Shown here: in pieces, positions 1-8,416 of the stretch
How the letters are laid out: each line of letters begins with the position of its first letter
How positions within the stretch are numbered: position 1 is the stretch's first letter
Origin: an uncultured Dorea sp.
Lineage (GTDB): Bacteria > Bacillota_A > Clostridia > Lachnospirales > Lachnospiraceae
NCBI GenBank assembly: GCA_910578865.1
Contig: CAJTRM010000013.1
Location: 1 to 64,000 of the forward strand
DNA: 64,000 bases
Direction: 5' to 3'
Made by a program: the position numbers and the translations under genes
The notes under the pieces: model-generated
What the model saw: the letters and a program-made list of their open reading frames with translations, nothing else
Told to the model about the DNA's origin: nothing
Database searches by the model: none

Positions 1-206
1 AACAGAGCCTTCAGCATTGGGTAAAGAAGATGCCTGCGGGGTCTGCCGGTGGCAGCATGAAAATGAGAAACAAAAGACACCGGAACAATTTCATCAAGGT
101 TGATGGTTTCATCGAGTATGGAAAGAAACTCATATTTATCGTTATCAAATTTATTTTGGCAATCGGTAAAAATATCTGCCAAAGAGAGCTGTTTATGTGT
201 TATCAT
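1..206 (-). mobile_element. IS transposase, 5' end only (runs off the left edge)
   Basis: Reading the minus strand from the ATG at 206 gives an open frame of 68 codons that continues past base 1. It begins MITHKQLSLADIFTDC and contains VSFVSHFHAATGRPR and HLLYPMLKAL. This N-terminus is characteristic of a large DDE transposase family common in Lachnospiraceae (IS1182-like). A strong ribosome binding site (AAAGGAG) lies about 10 bases upstream on the minus strand. Only the N-terminal part is visible, so I cannot say whether the element is intact or assign its terminal repeats. The element end must lie somewhere in 207-330, directly upstream of the reductase genes. The family assignment is from memory of similar proteins. 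Confidence 0.75.
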
Positions 207-382
207 ATAGATGCGACTCCTTTACTGGTGGATATGGATAGTTGTTATTGGACATTTCAATTATACCACAGACCAGTGAGGAGTTGCTTTATTTTATAAC
301 AAAGAGAATCCCGTATTTATGCGGGTTCTGGCGTTTCGCAAACGCCTATTCCTTGAGAAAAATGAAAGGAGTGGATATAAAA
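207..382 (+). other. Junction and leader between IS and Sec-reductase genes, with two hairpins
   Basis: This non-coding stretch holds the outer end of the IS and the 5' leader of the reductase operon. Two inverted repeats are visible. At 307-328 AATCCCG pairs with CGGGTT around TATTTATG. At 330-346 GGCGTTT pairs with AAACGCC around CGC. Neither is followed by a clear U tract on the plus strand. No good promoter is obvious, so transcription may start inside the IS end or in the short AT-rich part near 240-265. Confidence 0.4.
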
Positions 383-1720
383 ATGGGAAAATTAAGAGCA
401 GTATACTATATCAACCAGTTTTATGCCGGAATCGGCGGAGAAGAGATGGCTGATGTAGGATTGAGCGTATATGATGAAAAGAAAGGCCCGGCCATGGGGA
501 TTGAACCTATGTGGAAGGGTGAAATGGAAGTCGTTAAGGTGTTGGTGTGCGGAGACAACTATATCAACACAGATGCCAGGTTTGAGGAAATCCTGCCAAG
601 GATCAAGGAAGAGATCCTGTCTGCGAAGCCGGATGTATTTGTGGCAGGGCCGGCGTTTAATGCAGGACGTTATGGTGTCGCTTGTGCCAAAATGTGCGAT
701 TATGTAAAAAAAGAACTGGATATTCCAAGTGTAACGGGAATGTGGTGGGAAAATCCGGCTGTAGGAATGTATGGAAAGGATCAATATATTATCGCTACTA
801 CTGAGACTGCAAGCGGGATGCGTAAATCGCTTCCGAAGCTGGCGGCGCTGGCGTTAAAGCTTGCCAAAAGGGAAGAGATTCTGGCGGCAAGAAAGGAAGG
901 GTATCTGCCCACCGGACATCGGTACAATGAATATCACGAGAAGATCGGCGCACGGAGGGTGACGGACATTCTTCTTGATAAGCTTTATGGGCGCCCATAC
1001 CAGACAGAGGTGCCGCTGCGCGGATTTGAGCAGGTGCCTCCGGCCGCTAAGATAGAGGACCTGGGCGATACTACAATTGCATTGTTTACGACAGGCGGGC
1101 TTGTACCGGTAGGAAATCCGGACAAACTAAAGCAGGCATTTTCCGTAGGCTATGGTAAATATGACATGGAAGGGCTTAACGATCTGAAAAAGGGCGTTTA
1201 TGAGTCCATCCACGGAGGCTATGATACAACGGATGCCAGCGACGACCCGCACAGGCTGATCCCGCTGGATACGATGAGGGAGCTGGAGGAAGAAGGAAGG
1301 ATTTCTTCTGTGTTCCGTTATTTCTATACAACCTGCGGAGTCGGCACTAATGTTGAGACGAGCAAGGAGATGGGAAAAAATATCGCGGAGGATCTGAAAA
1401 ATTCCGGCGTACGCGCGGCTATCCTCACTTCTACATGAGGCACCTGTACCCGTTGCTGTGCAACGGTAGCAAAAGAGCTTGACCGTGCAGGCATACCGAA
1501 TGTACATATTACTGCATTTACGTCAATTGCTCTGAGCGTCGGTGCGAACCGCATCGTTTTCGGAGGAGATTTTACTGCTCCGAGCGGCAACCCGTCTCTT
1601 CCTCTGGAGCGTGAGAAAGCGTACAGGAGAAGGATCATTGACAAATGTCTGGAGGCGCTTTCACAGGATGTGGACGGCCCTGCATTATTTACCGTAGATG
1701 ACGAGAAGGAGGGTGAATAA
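383..1720 (+). CDS. Selenocysteine-containing reductase component B, gamma subunit (GrdB/GrdF/GrdH family)
   Basis: This is a large selenoprotein subunit of a glycine/sarcosine/betaine-type reductase. In this family component B forms a Schiff base with its amine substrate, and the Sec selenol takes the carboxymethyl group and hands it to protein A. The frame opens at ATG 383, 9 bases after AAAGGAGTGG, and starts MGKLRAVYYINQFYAGIGGEE. It reads to TAA at 1718-1720 only if UGA at 1436-1438 is read as Sec352 in the motif TST-U-GTCTRCC, giving about 445 residues, the normal family length. The sequence after the UGA (VHITAFTSIALSVGANRIV, GNPSLPLE) is typical family C-terminus, so this is not a truncation. 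The proprotein subunit follows after 2 bases. No grdA, grdC or grdD is in the window, so the substrate (glycine, sarcosine, betaine or other) cannot be assigned. Confidence 0.93.
1436..1470 (+). promoter_or_regulatory. UGA-Sec codon and putative bacterial SECIS stem-loop
   Basis: The in-frame UGA is at 1436-1438. Eleven bases downstream there is a perfect 7-bp stem, CCGTTGC (1450-1456) and GCAACGG (1460-1466), with a UGU triloop (or 6 bp with a five-base loop). A hairpin just 3' of UGA within the coding region is the expected place for a bacterial SECIS element recognised by SelB. The function is inferred from position and the selenoprotein family. Confidence 0.7.
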
Positions 1721-1722
1721 TC

Positions 1723-3045
1723 GTGAAAATGGATAAGAAACTGAAACGGCAGTATTTTGAAGTAAAAGATGCCCTTTTTGGGGAAAAGACTGTTCTGAAG
1801 GACGGCGTCCTTACGATCTCCAAGGAGGAATTAAAAGAAGAAATAAAGTCACTTCTAAAAGCAGTTAAAGGGGTGGATTTTGAGATTGTGAAGCCGGGTG
1901 AAAACACAAGGATCATCCATCTTCTGGACACCCTTCAGCCGATGCTGAAGGTGGAAGGAGAAGGGATTCAGTATTCCGGATATTTTGGGGATCCCCATAT
2001 GGTGGGAAGCGGTGTGACCAATCTGCTTTCCGGCTTTGCAGTAATGGAAAGCGCGGCCCTGCCGTGGGATGAATCCAGTGCAAGTTCCGGACTTTTATAT
2101 CCCCGTGATGCGATCATGGATATGACCGGGCCGATCGCAGGCATGACACCTTTTGCAGAAACAATCAATCTTGTCATCCTTTATGAACTGAATGAGGGGA
2201 AATCTTCTATTGAGTATGACAGTGAGATCCGAAACATCGGCATCAAGATTTCTACATACCTTGCTGCTGTGACAAAGGATATGGAGCCGGATTCCAGTGA
2301 GATATTCTCCATTGACGAAGTGAATCCGGAGCTTCCGGGCGTTGTGCTTGTATGGAATTCCCAGAACCAGGGGCCGTATTCCAATACATTTATTTATGGC
2401 CATCCGATTGACAATCTTGTGCCGACACTTATTCACCCCAATGAGATGATGGATGGATGTGTAGTCAGCGGTAATTATGTATGGCCGGCTTTTAAGGTTC
2501 CGACTTATCTGCATGTGAACAGCCCGATCTTGCTGGAATTGTATAAAGAGCACGGGAAGACGATCAACTTTCGGGGAGTCATTTTCGGAAGGAGCCACAA
2601 TCCATCCAACTGGCACAAAACGAGATGTGCACAATTTGCGGTTAAGATTGCTCAGTATCTTGAGGCGGACGGTCTTATTATGGCATGGGAGGGCGGCGGA
2701 AATGCCGCGGTTGACGGTATGCTCACGATCCAGTGTGCGGAAAAGCACGGGATTAAGGCATCCGCGATTACCTTTGAGTTCGGAGGCGTGGATGGTACGG
2801 AAGGCATCCTTCTTGTAGATGATGTACCTGAGGCGGACGCTGTGATCAGCGGCGGCTCCATAGAAAAGCCGTACACGATCCCGGATGTGGACCGTGTAGT
2901 CGGAGGCGCGAACCTCCGCCTTAATAAAGAATCAGGCGGATACTTCCCGCCGTCGGATAAGGCACTGACCTTTGAACAGACAACACATTTTTATCTGTCG
3001 GGGAACCAGTCGGGGGCAAGTGCGTTGTTTGCGGAGCAGTATTAG
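1723..3045 (+). CDS. Reductase component B, alpha/beta proprotein (GrdE/GrdG/GrdI family)
   Basis: The 440-residue proprotein is the partner of the Sec-containing subunit. Family members are self-cleaved at an internal Cys that becomes an N-terminal pyruvoyl group, the carbonyl that binds the amine substrate. Cys246 in EMMDGCVVSGNYV sits at about the expected place, dividing the chain into roughly 27 and 21 kDa pieces. Recognisable family blocks include GIQYSGYFGDPHMVGSG, NSQNQGPYSNTFIYG and AQYLEADGLIMAWEGGG. The start is taken as GTG 1723, 10 bases after AAGGAGG; ATG 1729 is possible. The stop of the upstream gene is 2 bases away, so the two are co-translated. The order (gamma subunit first) differs from the usual grdE-first layout. 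Confidence 0.9.
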   Translation: MKMDKKLKRQYFEVKDALFGEKTVLKDGVLTISKEELKEEIKSLLKAVKGVDFEIVKPGENTRIIHLLDTLQPMLKVEGEGIQYSGYFGDPHMVGSGVTNLLSGFAVMESAALPWDESSASSGLLYPRDAIMDMTGPIAGMTPFAETINLVILYELNEGKSSIEYDSEIRNIGIKISTYLAAVTKDMEPDSSEIFSIDEVNPELPGVVLVWNSQNQGPYSNTFIYGHPIDNLVPTLIHPNEMMDGCVVSGNYVWPAFKVPTYLHVNSPILLELYKEHGKTINFRGVIFGRSHNPSNWHKTRCAQFAVKIAQYLEADGLIMAWEGGGNAAVDGMLTIQCAEKHGIKASAITFEFGGVDGTEGILLVDDVPEADAVISGGSIEKPYTIPDVDRVVGGANLRLNKESGGYFPPSDKALTFEQTTHFYLSGNQSGASALFAEQY

Positions 3046-3131
3046 GAATCACAGATTCTGATATAAAACAGACTTCCAAATATAAATGTTCTATGTTAAA
3101 ATAAGAATCAAATGAACGGTTCGGAGGCAGC

Positions 3132-4259
3132 ATGGATCAGGGCAGGAAATCAAAAGAAAACAAGGACAGACATTTTAATAAGGACAAAGTAAAGGGAATT
3201 ACCGGCTGCGTGTTACTGGCAGCCGGTTTTGCGCTTCTTTGGGTTTCCAGAATCTTCCGGGGATTCGCAGACTGGTACAGTACATACATTTATTCCGCAG
3301 GTGTAAATACTGTCGGGAGGGCTGTAGGTTATGTGCCCTTTTCTGTATCGGAGGTTTTACTGTATCTGCTGGCGGCCCTTCTTGTGCTTCGGGCGGGGTC
3401 TCTGGGGGTTGCCGTTGTGCGGAAGTATGACTGGAAGAAGACAGCAAGGAGCAGGCTGGCAAATCTGATCCTGCTTGTGGGACTTCTGTTTTTTAGCTAT
3501 GTAGTGAACTGCGGGATCAATTATTACCGTGAGACTTTTTCAGAAAGCGCCGGTTTTGCGGTGGAAACTTATTCAGTGAAAGAGTTGAAGGAGGTCTGCC
3601 TTTGGCTTACCGGGGAGGTCAATGAAAGCAGCCGTAAGGTAAAGCGGGATCCGGACGGGGTGATGACGCTGCAGGATATATCCCCGGCCCGGGAAGCAGC
3701 AGAGGCTATGAAAAGCCTGGGAAGGCGTTATCCGGAACTGTCGGGTTACTATCCCAGGCCAAAAGGGCTCTTGGCGCCGTGGATTTTATCGGTGCAAAAT
3801 CTGACAGGGGTCTATTCACCTTTTACCGTGGAGGCGAATTATAATAGCGGGATGACCGATTACAATATCCCGTTTACGGCCTGCCATGAGCTTTCTCATC
3901 TGAGAGGATTTATGGAGGAGAAGGAGGCGAATTTTATCGGTTTCCTGGCCTGCCGGGAGTCAGAGTCGGAGGAATTCCGGTATAGCGGCAATCTGATGGG
4001 ATGGATCTACTGTATGAACGTGCTGTACCGTTCAGATTATGATGCCTGGGAGGAAGTAAGGGGAGGCCTTGCCAAAGAGGCTGAGGCCGATCTGAAGGCT
4101 AACTGGGAGTTTTGGGCAGAATATGACGGGGCGGTGGCAGAGGTTGCCAACAGGGTCAATGATACATATCTGAAGGCAAATGGACAGTCAGAGGGAGTGG
4201 AGAGTTATGACCGGATGGTGGACCTGATTGTCTGGCATTTTATGCAGGAGGAAAAGTAA
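3132..4259 (+). CDS. DUF3810-type membrane protein with HExxH zinc-protease motif
   Basis: This 375-residue protein has a charged N-terminal tail followed by three hydrophobic segments, roughly residues 22-42 (GITGCVLLAAGFALLWVSRIF), 68-90 and 110-130. A large extracytoplasmic domain then carries ACHELSHLRGF around residue 255 and a following EKEANFIGFLAC. HELSH is an HExxH zinc-binding signature, and the downstream E in EANF is a plausible third ligand, as in gluzincin-like metalloproteases. This is the architecture of the DUF3810 family, whose substrate is unknown. GGAGG lies 5 bases before the ATG. It is preceded by an AT-rich gap with a possible -10 (TTAAAAT near 3098), so it probably has its own promoter. 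Confidence 0.8.
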   Translation: MDQGRKSKENKDRHFNKDKVKGITGCVLLAAGFALLWVSRIFRGFADWYSTYIYSAGVNTVGRAVGYVPFSVSEVLLYLLAALLVLRAGSLGVAVVRKYDWKKTARSRLANLILLVGLLFFSYVVNCGINYYRETFSESAGFAVETYSVKELKEVCLWLTGEVNESSRKVKRDPDGVMTLQDISPAREAAEAMKSLGRRYPELSGYYPRPKGLLAPWILSVQNLTGVYSPFTVEANYNSGMTDYNIPFTACHELSHLRGFMEEKEANFIGFLACRESESEEFRYSGNLMGWIYCMNVLYRSDYDAWEEVRGGLAKEAEADLKANWEFWAEYDGAVAEVANRVNDTYLKANGQSEGVESYDRMVDLIVWHFMQEEK

Positions 4260-4320
4260 CGGCACGCAAATATTTTGTGATTTTGGAAAAAACAGATGAA
4301 AACATTTTACTAATTCGTGG

Positions 4321-4402
4321 TATAATTTCTGGAGATGAAAGTGTCCCGCAGGGCTGGGGCTGTAAGAGAAACAGCCGGGGATATTTACATGGACGGAGGA
4401 GG
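4321..4402 (+). promoter_or_regulatory. Possible promoter -10 and leader hairpin of the QueG-like operon
   Basis: A consensus TATAAT lies at 4321-4326 in an AT-rich stretch, without a convincing -35. The leader that follows contains a 6-bp hairpin, GGCTGT (4358-4363) with ACAGCC (4371-4376), and ends in GGAGGAGG (4395-4402) ahead of ATG 4409. No riboswitch class was recognised. Confidence 0.4.
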
Positions 4403-4408
4403 ATGATC

Positions 4409-5179
4409 ATGGACGGAAATGAATGGAAGGCAGCCATCAAAACATTTATTACAGACTATGTAAGGGAGTATCCGGATAAGAATGATCTGCCTCACCTGTG
4501 GCGGAAGCCTCTGGTGGGATATGCAGATGCATTTGACCCGTACATACAGAGGCTTCCGGAGATTGTGACGGAGGTGCACAGGCTTCCCCAGGACATTATG
4601 GAGGAGCCGAAAGTGGTAATCTGTTATTTTATTCCATTTACCAGGGAGCTTGAGCGGACGAATGTAGGTGTAGAGAACAACGCGGCTTCTGAGAGCTGGG
4701 CGCAGGCATATAAGATTACCAATAGGATGATGGCCGGATTAAATGAGGCTCTGGCAAATGAGATCGTACGCCTGGGCGGAAGGGCGGCTGTGCCGGAGGG
4801 GGCAGGGATGCTGAAAGAGCTCCTCAAGAGCAGCTGGTCCCAGCGGCATCTTGCATATGCGGCCGGGCTTGGCACATTCGGCATTAATAATATGCTGATC
4901 TCGCAGGAGGGGTGCTGCGGAAGATATAATTCTATTGTTGCAGATATTCCGGTGGAGCCGGGGCATCATCTGGAAAAGGAAAACTGTCTGTATAAGAGCC
5001 GGGGGATCTGTAAGAAATGTGTCAATAATTGTTTCTCAGGGGCATTGACGGCAGAAGGCTTTGACCGGGAAAAATGCTTTGCTGCATGTGAGAAGAATCT
5101 TTCGGTGTACGGCGTAGATGTCTGCGGGAAATGCGATACTAATATTTCATGTGCGTTTACGGCGCCGGGGAGTAAGTAG
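4409..5179 (+). CDS. QueG-like iron-sulfur protein (epoxyqueuosine reductase family, short form)
   Basis: This 256-residue protein starts at ATG 4409, 6 bases after GGAGGAGG; an upstream in-frame extension lacks a binding site. The region LAYAAGLGTFGINNMLISQEGCCGRYNSIVAD matches the AGLGxxGxN block of QueG-like cobalamin-dependent reductases. Near the C-terminus a CKKCVNNCFSGAL motif plus further Cys pairs (CFAAC, CGKC) suggests one or two [4Fe-4S] clusters. It lacks the C-terminal HEAT repeats of canonical QueG. Proteins of this short type are often labelled epoxyqueuosine reductase, but their substrate is not established; relation to reductive dehalogenase-type chemistry is equally possible. 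It is followed after 19 bases by a DUF1847 gene, likely an operon. Confidence 0.75.
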   Translation: MDGNEWKAAIKTFITDYVREYPDKNDLPHLWRKPLVGYADAFDPYIQRLPEIVTEVHRLPQDIMEEPKVVICYFIPFTRELERTNVGVENNAASESWAQAYKITNRMMAGLNEALANEIVRLGGRAAVPEGAGMLKELLKSSWSQRHLAYAAGLGTFGINNMLISQEGCCGRYNSIVADIPVEPGHHLEKENCLYKSRGICKKCVNNCFSGALTAEGFDREKCFAACEKNLSVYGVDVCGKCDTNISCAFTAPGSK

Positions 5180-5198
5180 AAAGAAATGGAGGTACATC

Positions 5199-5828
5199 AT
5201 GAAAATAGAAGAAATGTCATGTATTGATTGTATGGTCAAAAATTGCAATCATGAAGATAAGGAGTTTCCGGCTTTCTGTCCTACAACGAATATGAATCCT
5301 GAGGTTCTTGAGCAGGCAATGGCATGCTACAAAGAAGATGAGAATCATAAGGTCATGGTAGCGGCTGCGGAAGTAGAGTTTGATTATTATTGCCGGCAGA
5401 CCCGTGTGGAGGAGATCATGTCTTTTGCAGAGAAGATCGGGGCAAAGAAAATCGGGATCGCTACCTGTGTCGGGCTTTTGAAGGAGAGCCGGACTCTGGC
5501 GGCTATTTTTCGGAAGCATGGTTTTGAGGTGTATGGCATCGGCTGTAAGGCAGGAGTTCAGAAGAAGACAAGTGTGGGAATTCCGGAAAGATGCAATGGG
5601 GTCGGAGAAAATATGTGCAATCCGATCTTTCAGGCAAAGATGCTGAATGAGGCGAAGACAGATCTGAATGTCGTGGTGGGACTGTGCGTAGGGCATGACA
5701 GTCTGTTTTACAAGTATTCGGAGGCGCTCACTACAACGGCTGTGACGAAAGACAGGGTATTGGGACATAATCCGGTGGCGGCGCTTTATACGGCAGAGTC
5801 CTATTATAAGAAGCTGCTGAAGGATTAA
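5199..5828 (+). CDS. DUF1847 family Cys-rich protein
   Basis: This 209-residue protein starts at ATG 5199 after GGAGG with 5-base spacing. It begins with a Cys cluster (SCIDCMVKNCNHED), and has more Cys in AFCPTT, GIATCVGLL, IGCKAGV and GLCVGHDSLFYKYS. It matches the DUF1847 family of presumed metal-binding proteins of anaerobes, function unknown. It closes the operon begun by the QueG-like gene and ends just before a strong palindromic terminator. Confidence 0.8.
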   Translation: MKIEEMSCIDCMVKNCNHEDKEFPAFCPTTNMNPEVLEQAMACYKEDENHKVMVAAAEVEFDYYCRQTRVEEIMSFAEKIGAKKIGIATCVGLLKESRTLAAIFRKHGFEVYGIGCKAGVQKKTSVGIPERCNGVGENMCNPIFQAKMLNEAKTDLNVVVGLCVGHDSLFYKYSEALTTTAVTKDRVLGHNPVAALYTAESYYKKLLKD

Positions 5829-5848
5829 AAAATCGTTAAATAATTAAC

Positions 5849-5885
5849 TGGGGACGTAGTAAAATTGAACTTTACTACGTCCCCA
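5849..5885. terminator. Perfect 15-bp palindrome between convergent genes
   Basis: TGGGGACGTAGTAAA (5849-5863) pairs exactly with TTTACTACGTCCCCA (5871-5885) around a 7-base loop. It lies between the DUF1847 stop (5828) and the topB stop (5897), so it can end transcription from both sides. Its GGGGACG ends resemble dispersed palindromic (REP-like) elements seen in clostridial intergenic regions, so it may also be a repeat-family member. Confidence 0.75.
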
Positions 5886-5896
5886 ATTGGCGTCTG

Positions 5897-8104
5897 TTAG
5901 TCCAGCTTAATGCCGGACAATGCCTGTGCAAATGCATTGTTGACTGGTTCACTCTGCTGCTTTTTCAGGTATTTCTGGACATCTTTTTTTGTGACGCCTG
6001 CCCCTTCTTTTTCTCTTCTTGCTTTAAAGGCTTCCAGTTTTTCCTTATATCCGCATACACACACGAAGGTTTCACTGTCTCCCTTTTTGATAAGGTCCAT
6101 CTTTTTGTGGCAGTTGGGGCAGCGGGCGTTGCTTGTGCGGGCAATTGTTTCCCGGTATCCGCATTCGCGGTCCTGGCATACCAGAAGCCGTGCATTTTTT
6201 CCATTGACGCTCAGCATACGTTTCCCGCATCTGGGACATTTGGTGTTGGTCAGATTGTCATGACGGAAGGTACCGTCGGCACATTTAATCTCCTGGATCA
6301 ATTCTCTGGTATAGGCCTCGATTTCCTGAATAAATACAGATTCCTTGTGGGTGCCTTTGGCAATGTCGGAAAGTTCCATCTCCCATTTTGCGGTGAGTTC
6401 CGGTTTTTTCAGGTCTTCCGGTACAAGGGTCAGAAGCTGCCGGCCCTTTGAGGTGATCAGGATTTCATTTCCCTTTTTTTCGATCAGGAAGGAATGGAAG
6501 AGTTTTTCTATAATATCTGCTCTGGTAGCCACTGTTCCAAGCCCTCCGGTTTCGCCCAGTGTGCGTCTGGCTTTTTCATCCCTGGTTTCCATATATTTGG
6601 CAGGATGCTCCATGGCGGTGAGGAGGGAGGCCTCGGTAAATCTTGCCGGCGGCTTCGTCTTGCCTGTGGTGACGGAGATTCTGGAAACAGGAAGAGAGAC
6701 GCCCTCTTCTACTTCAGGGAGCGGCTGGCCTGCAGTGTGATTGCAGAAGTCTGTTTCATCATCTGGTTCGTCTTCATCGTATGCTGCAAATGTATCTGAA
6801 TTATATACTGCCCTCCAGCCCTGGGACAGGATGATCTGTCCTCTGGCAACAAAGGTTTCTCCGGCAGCCAGGCCCTTTAAGGTTGTCTGTTCGTATTCAA
6901 AGGCAGGGTAGAGGACGCTGATAAAGCGGCGGACTACCAGGTCGTAAATTTTCCGTTCTTCATTGCTCATATGTTCAAGCTGTGCGTATTCTTCTGTAGG
7001 AATGATTGCGTGGTGGTCGCTGACCTTCTTATCATCCACAAAAGATTTCCCAGTTCGTATAGGGGCTTTCAGAAGCCCGGGAATTAACTGTTTATAGGGG
7101 CCTGTGTTGCAGGCTTTCAGACGTTCCTTAATCGTAGGGACGATATCGGTGCCGATATAGCGGGAGTCTGTACGCGGATAAGTCAATACCTTGTGATTTT
7201 CATACAGCCTCTGCATGATATTCAGGGTTTCCTTTGCAGAGAAGCCAAATCTTCGGTTGGCATCCCGCTGTAATTCCGTAAGGTCATAAAGGCCGGGAGC
7301 AGGGGATTTTTTTGCTGCTTTGTGAACCTCTGTTATGGTGAGGGATTCATTTTCCATCCGGGTCTCCAGATCAGTGATGAAATCCTTGTGGAAGGATCGG
7401 AGACTGCCGGTTTTGGCATGCTGCCATGTCCATTTAACGGATCCTGCCATACAGGAAAGTCCATAATAGTCCTGTGGCTTAAAGGAACGTATTTCTTCAT
7501 CCCGATGTGCTATGATCGCAAGAGTCGGTGTCTGTACGCGCCCGCAGGATAACTGGGCGTTGTATTTGCATGTCAGGGCGCGGGTGGCGTTGATCCCTAC
7601 CAGCCAGTCAGCTTCGGCGCGGCCTTTGGCAGCATGGTACAGAGCGTTGTACTGGCGTCCGTCCTTTAGGTGGGCAAAGCCTTCCTGGATTGCTTTGTCG
7701 GTGACAGATGATATCCAGAGCCGCCGGATGGGCTTGCGGCATCTGGATTTGTCCAGAATCCAGCGGGCGACCAGTTCGCCCTCCCGCCCGGCGTCGGTGG
7801 CTATAATGATATCCTCCACGTCCTTTCGGAACAATTGTGCTTTTACCTGGCTGTATTGTTTGGAAGTCTGTTTGATCACTACCAGTTCCCATTTGTCCGG
7901 GACCATTGGGAGATAGGACATGTTCCATTCTTTGAATTTTTTGTCGTATGCTTCGGGATCTGCAAGCGTTACGAGATGTCCCAGTGCCCAGGTTACAATA
8001 TATTTTGACCCTTCGATCGCGCCGGGAAGATTCTTATGACAGCCAAGGACTCTGGCTATATCACGGGCAACCGACGGTTTTTCAGCTAAAACAAGTGATT
8101 TCAT
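5897..8104 (-). CDS. topB: DNA topoisomerase III (zinc-ribbon form)
   Basis: This type IA topoisomerase of 735 residues relaxes or decatenates DNA through a transient 5'-phosphotyrosine. The Toprim domain starts LVLAEKPSVA with DAGREGE at 104-110. The catalytic Tyr309 lies in LTYPRTDSRY. The C-terminal tail carries two Cys4 zinc ribbons, CPRCGKRM...CQDRECGY and CPNCHKKM...CVCGY, ending near residue 700. The start is ATG 8104, 5 bases after AGGAGG; an in-frame upstream extension of 17 codons lacks a binding site. A second, shorter topoisomerase III is at 28805-30853. Confidence 0.95.
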   Translation of the reverse strand: MKSLVLAEKPSVARDIARVLGCHKNLPGAIEGSKYIVTWALGHLVTLADPEAYDKKFKEWNMSYLPMVPDKWELVVIKQTSKQYSQVKAQLFRKDVEDIIIATDAGREGELVARWILDKSRCRKPIRRLWISSVTDKAIQEGFAHLKDGRQYNALYHAAKGRAEADWLVGINATRALTCKYNAQLSCGRVQTPTLAIIAHRDEEIRSFKPQDYYGLSCMAGSVKWTWQHAKTGSLRSFHKDFITDLETRMENESLTITEVHKAAKKSPAPGLYDLTELQRDANRRFGFSAKETLNIMQRLYENHKVLTYPRTDSRYIGTDIVPTIKERLKACNTGPYKQLIPGLLKAPIRTGKSFVDDKKVSDHHAIIPTEEYAQLEHMSNEERKIYDLVVRRFISVLYPAFEYEQTTLKGLAAGETFVARGQIILSQGWRAVYNSDTFAAYDEDEPDDETDFCNHTAGQPLPEVEEGVSLPVSRISVTTGKTKPPARFTEASLLTAMEHPAKYMETRDEKARRTLGETGGLGTVATRADIIEKLFHSFLIEKKGNEILITSKGRQLLTLVPEDLKKPELTAKWEMELSDIAKGTHKESVFIQEIEAYTRELIQEIKCADGTFRHDNLTNTKCPRCGKRMLSVNGKNARLLVCQDRECGYRETIARTSNARCPNCHKKMDLIKKGDSETFVCVCGYKEKLEAFKARREKEGAGVTKKDVQKYLKKQQSEPVNNAFAQALSGIKLD

Positions 8105-8301
8105 ATGCGCCTCCTGAGAGATATGTTTTGTTGGATGGCAGTCCTTATAGTCCACTCCTGTAAGAGAGGACTATAAAGATTCTGCATGAGTGAGTATAGC
8201 ATACCGTGCCGCAAATTGCTATATGACAATCTTGATCGGAGCGCCTGATTATGAGCAAAAAGAATTGCAAAGCAACGAAAAGCACGTAAGTGCGGTTTTG
8301 C

Positions 8302-8325
8302 GAATGGCGTAGGCTGAACTGTTAC
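8302..8325 (+). repeat. Dispersed 24-bp repeat, copy 1
   Basis: These 24 bases (core GGCGTAGGCTGAACTG) occur again exactly, in opposite orientation, at 58650-58673. Just upstream, 8278-8300 contains a small hairpin (GCAC GTAA GTGC). The element lies in the 250-base gap between topB and the tRNA genes, otherwise free of genes. It is probably part of a genome-wide intergenic repeat family. Confidence 0.6.
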
Positions 8326-8354
8326 CTTGTAAATGTGTAATATTCAAAAGGGCA

Positions 8355-8383
8355 TTGCAAAAGAGAAATATCTATGCTATTAT
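8355..8383 (+). promoter_or_regulatory. Promoter of the tRNA-Glu/tRNA-Cys unit
   Basis: TTGCAA (8355-8360), 17 bases, TATTAT (8378-8383). The first tRNA starts 34 bases downstream, as expected for a sigma-A promoter of a tRNA operon. Confidence 0.7.
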
Positions 8384-8416
8384 GTATTTCGGTCACGAAT
8401 TTTAATAGTATAAGAA

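Noticed and set aside
242..1438. A 398-codon gene ending at the TGA at 1436
   Set aside because: The frame continues with conserved family sequence after the UGA to 1720, so the UGA is selenocysteine; the start upstream of 383 lacks a binding site.
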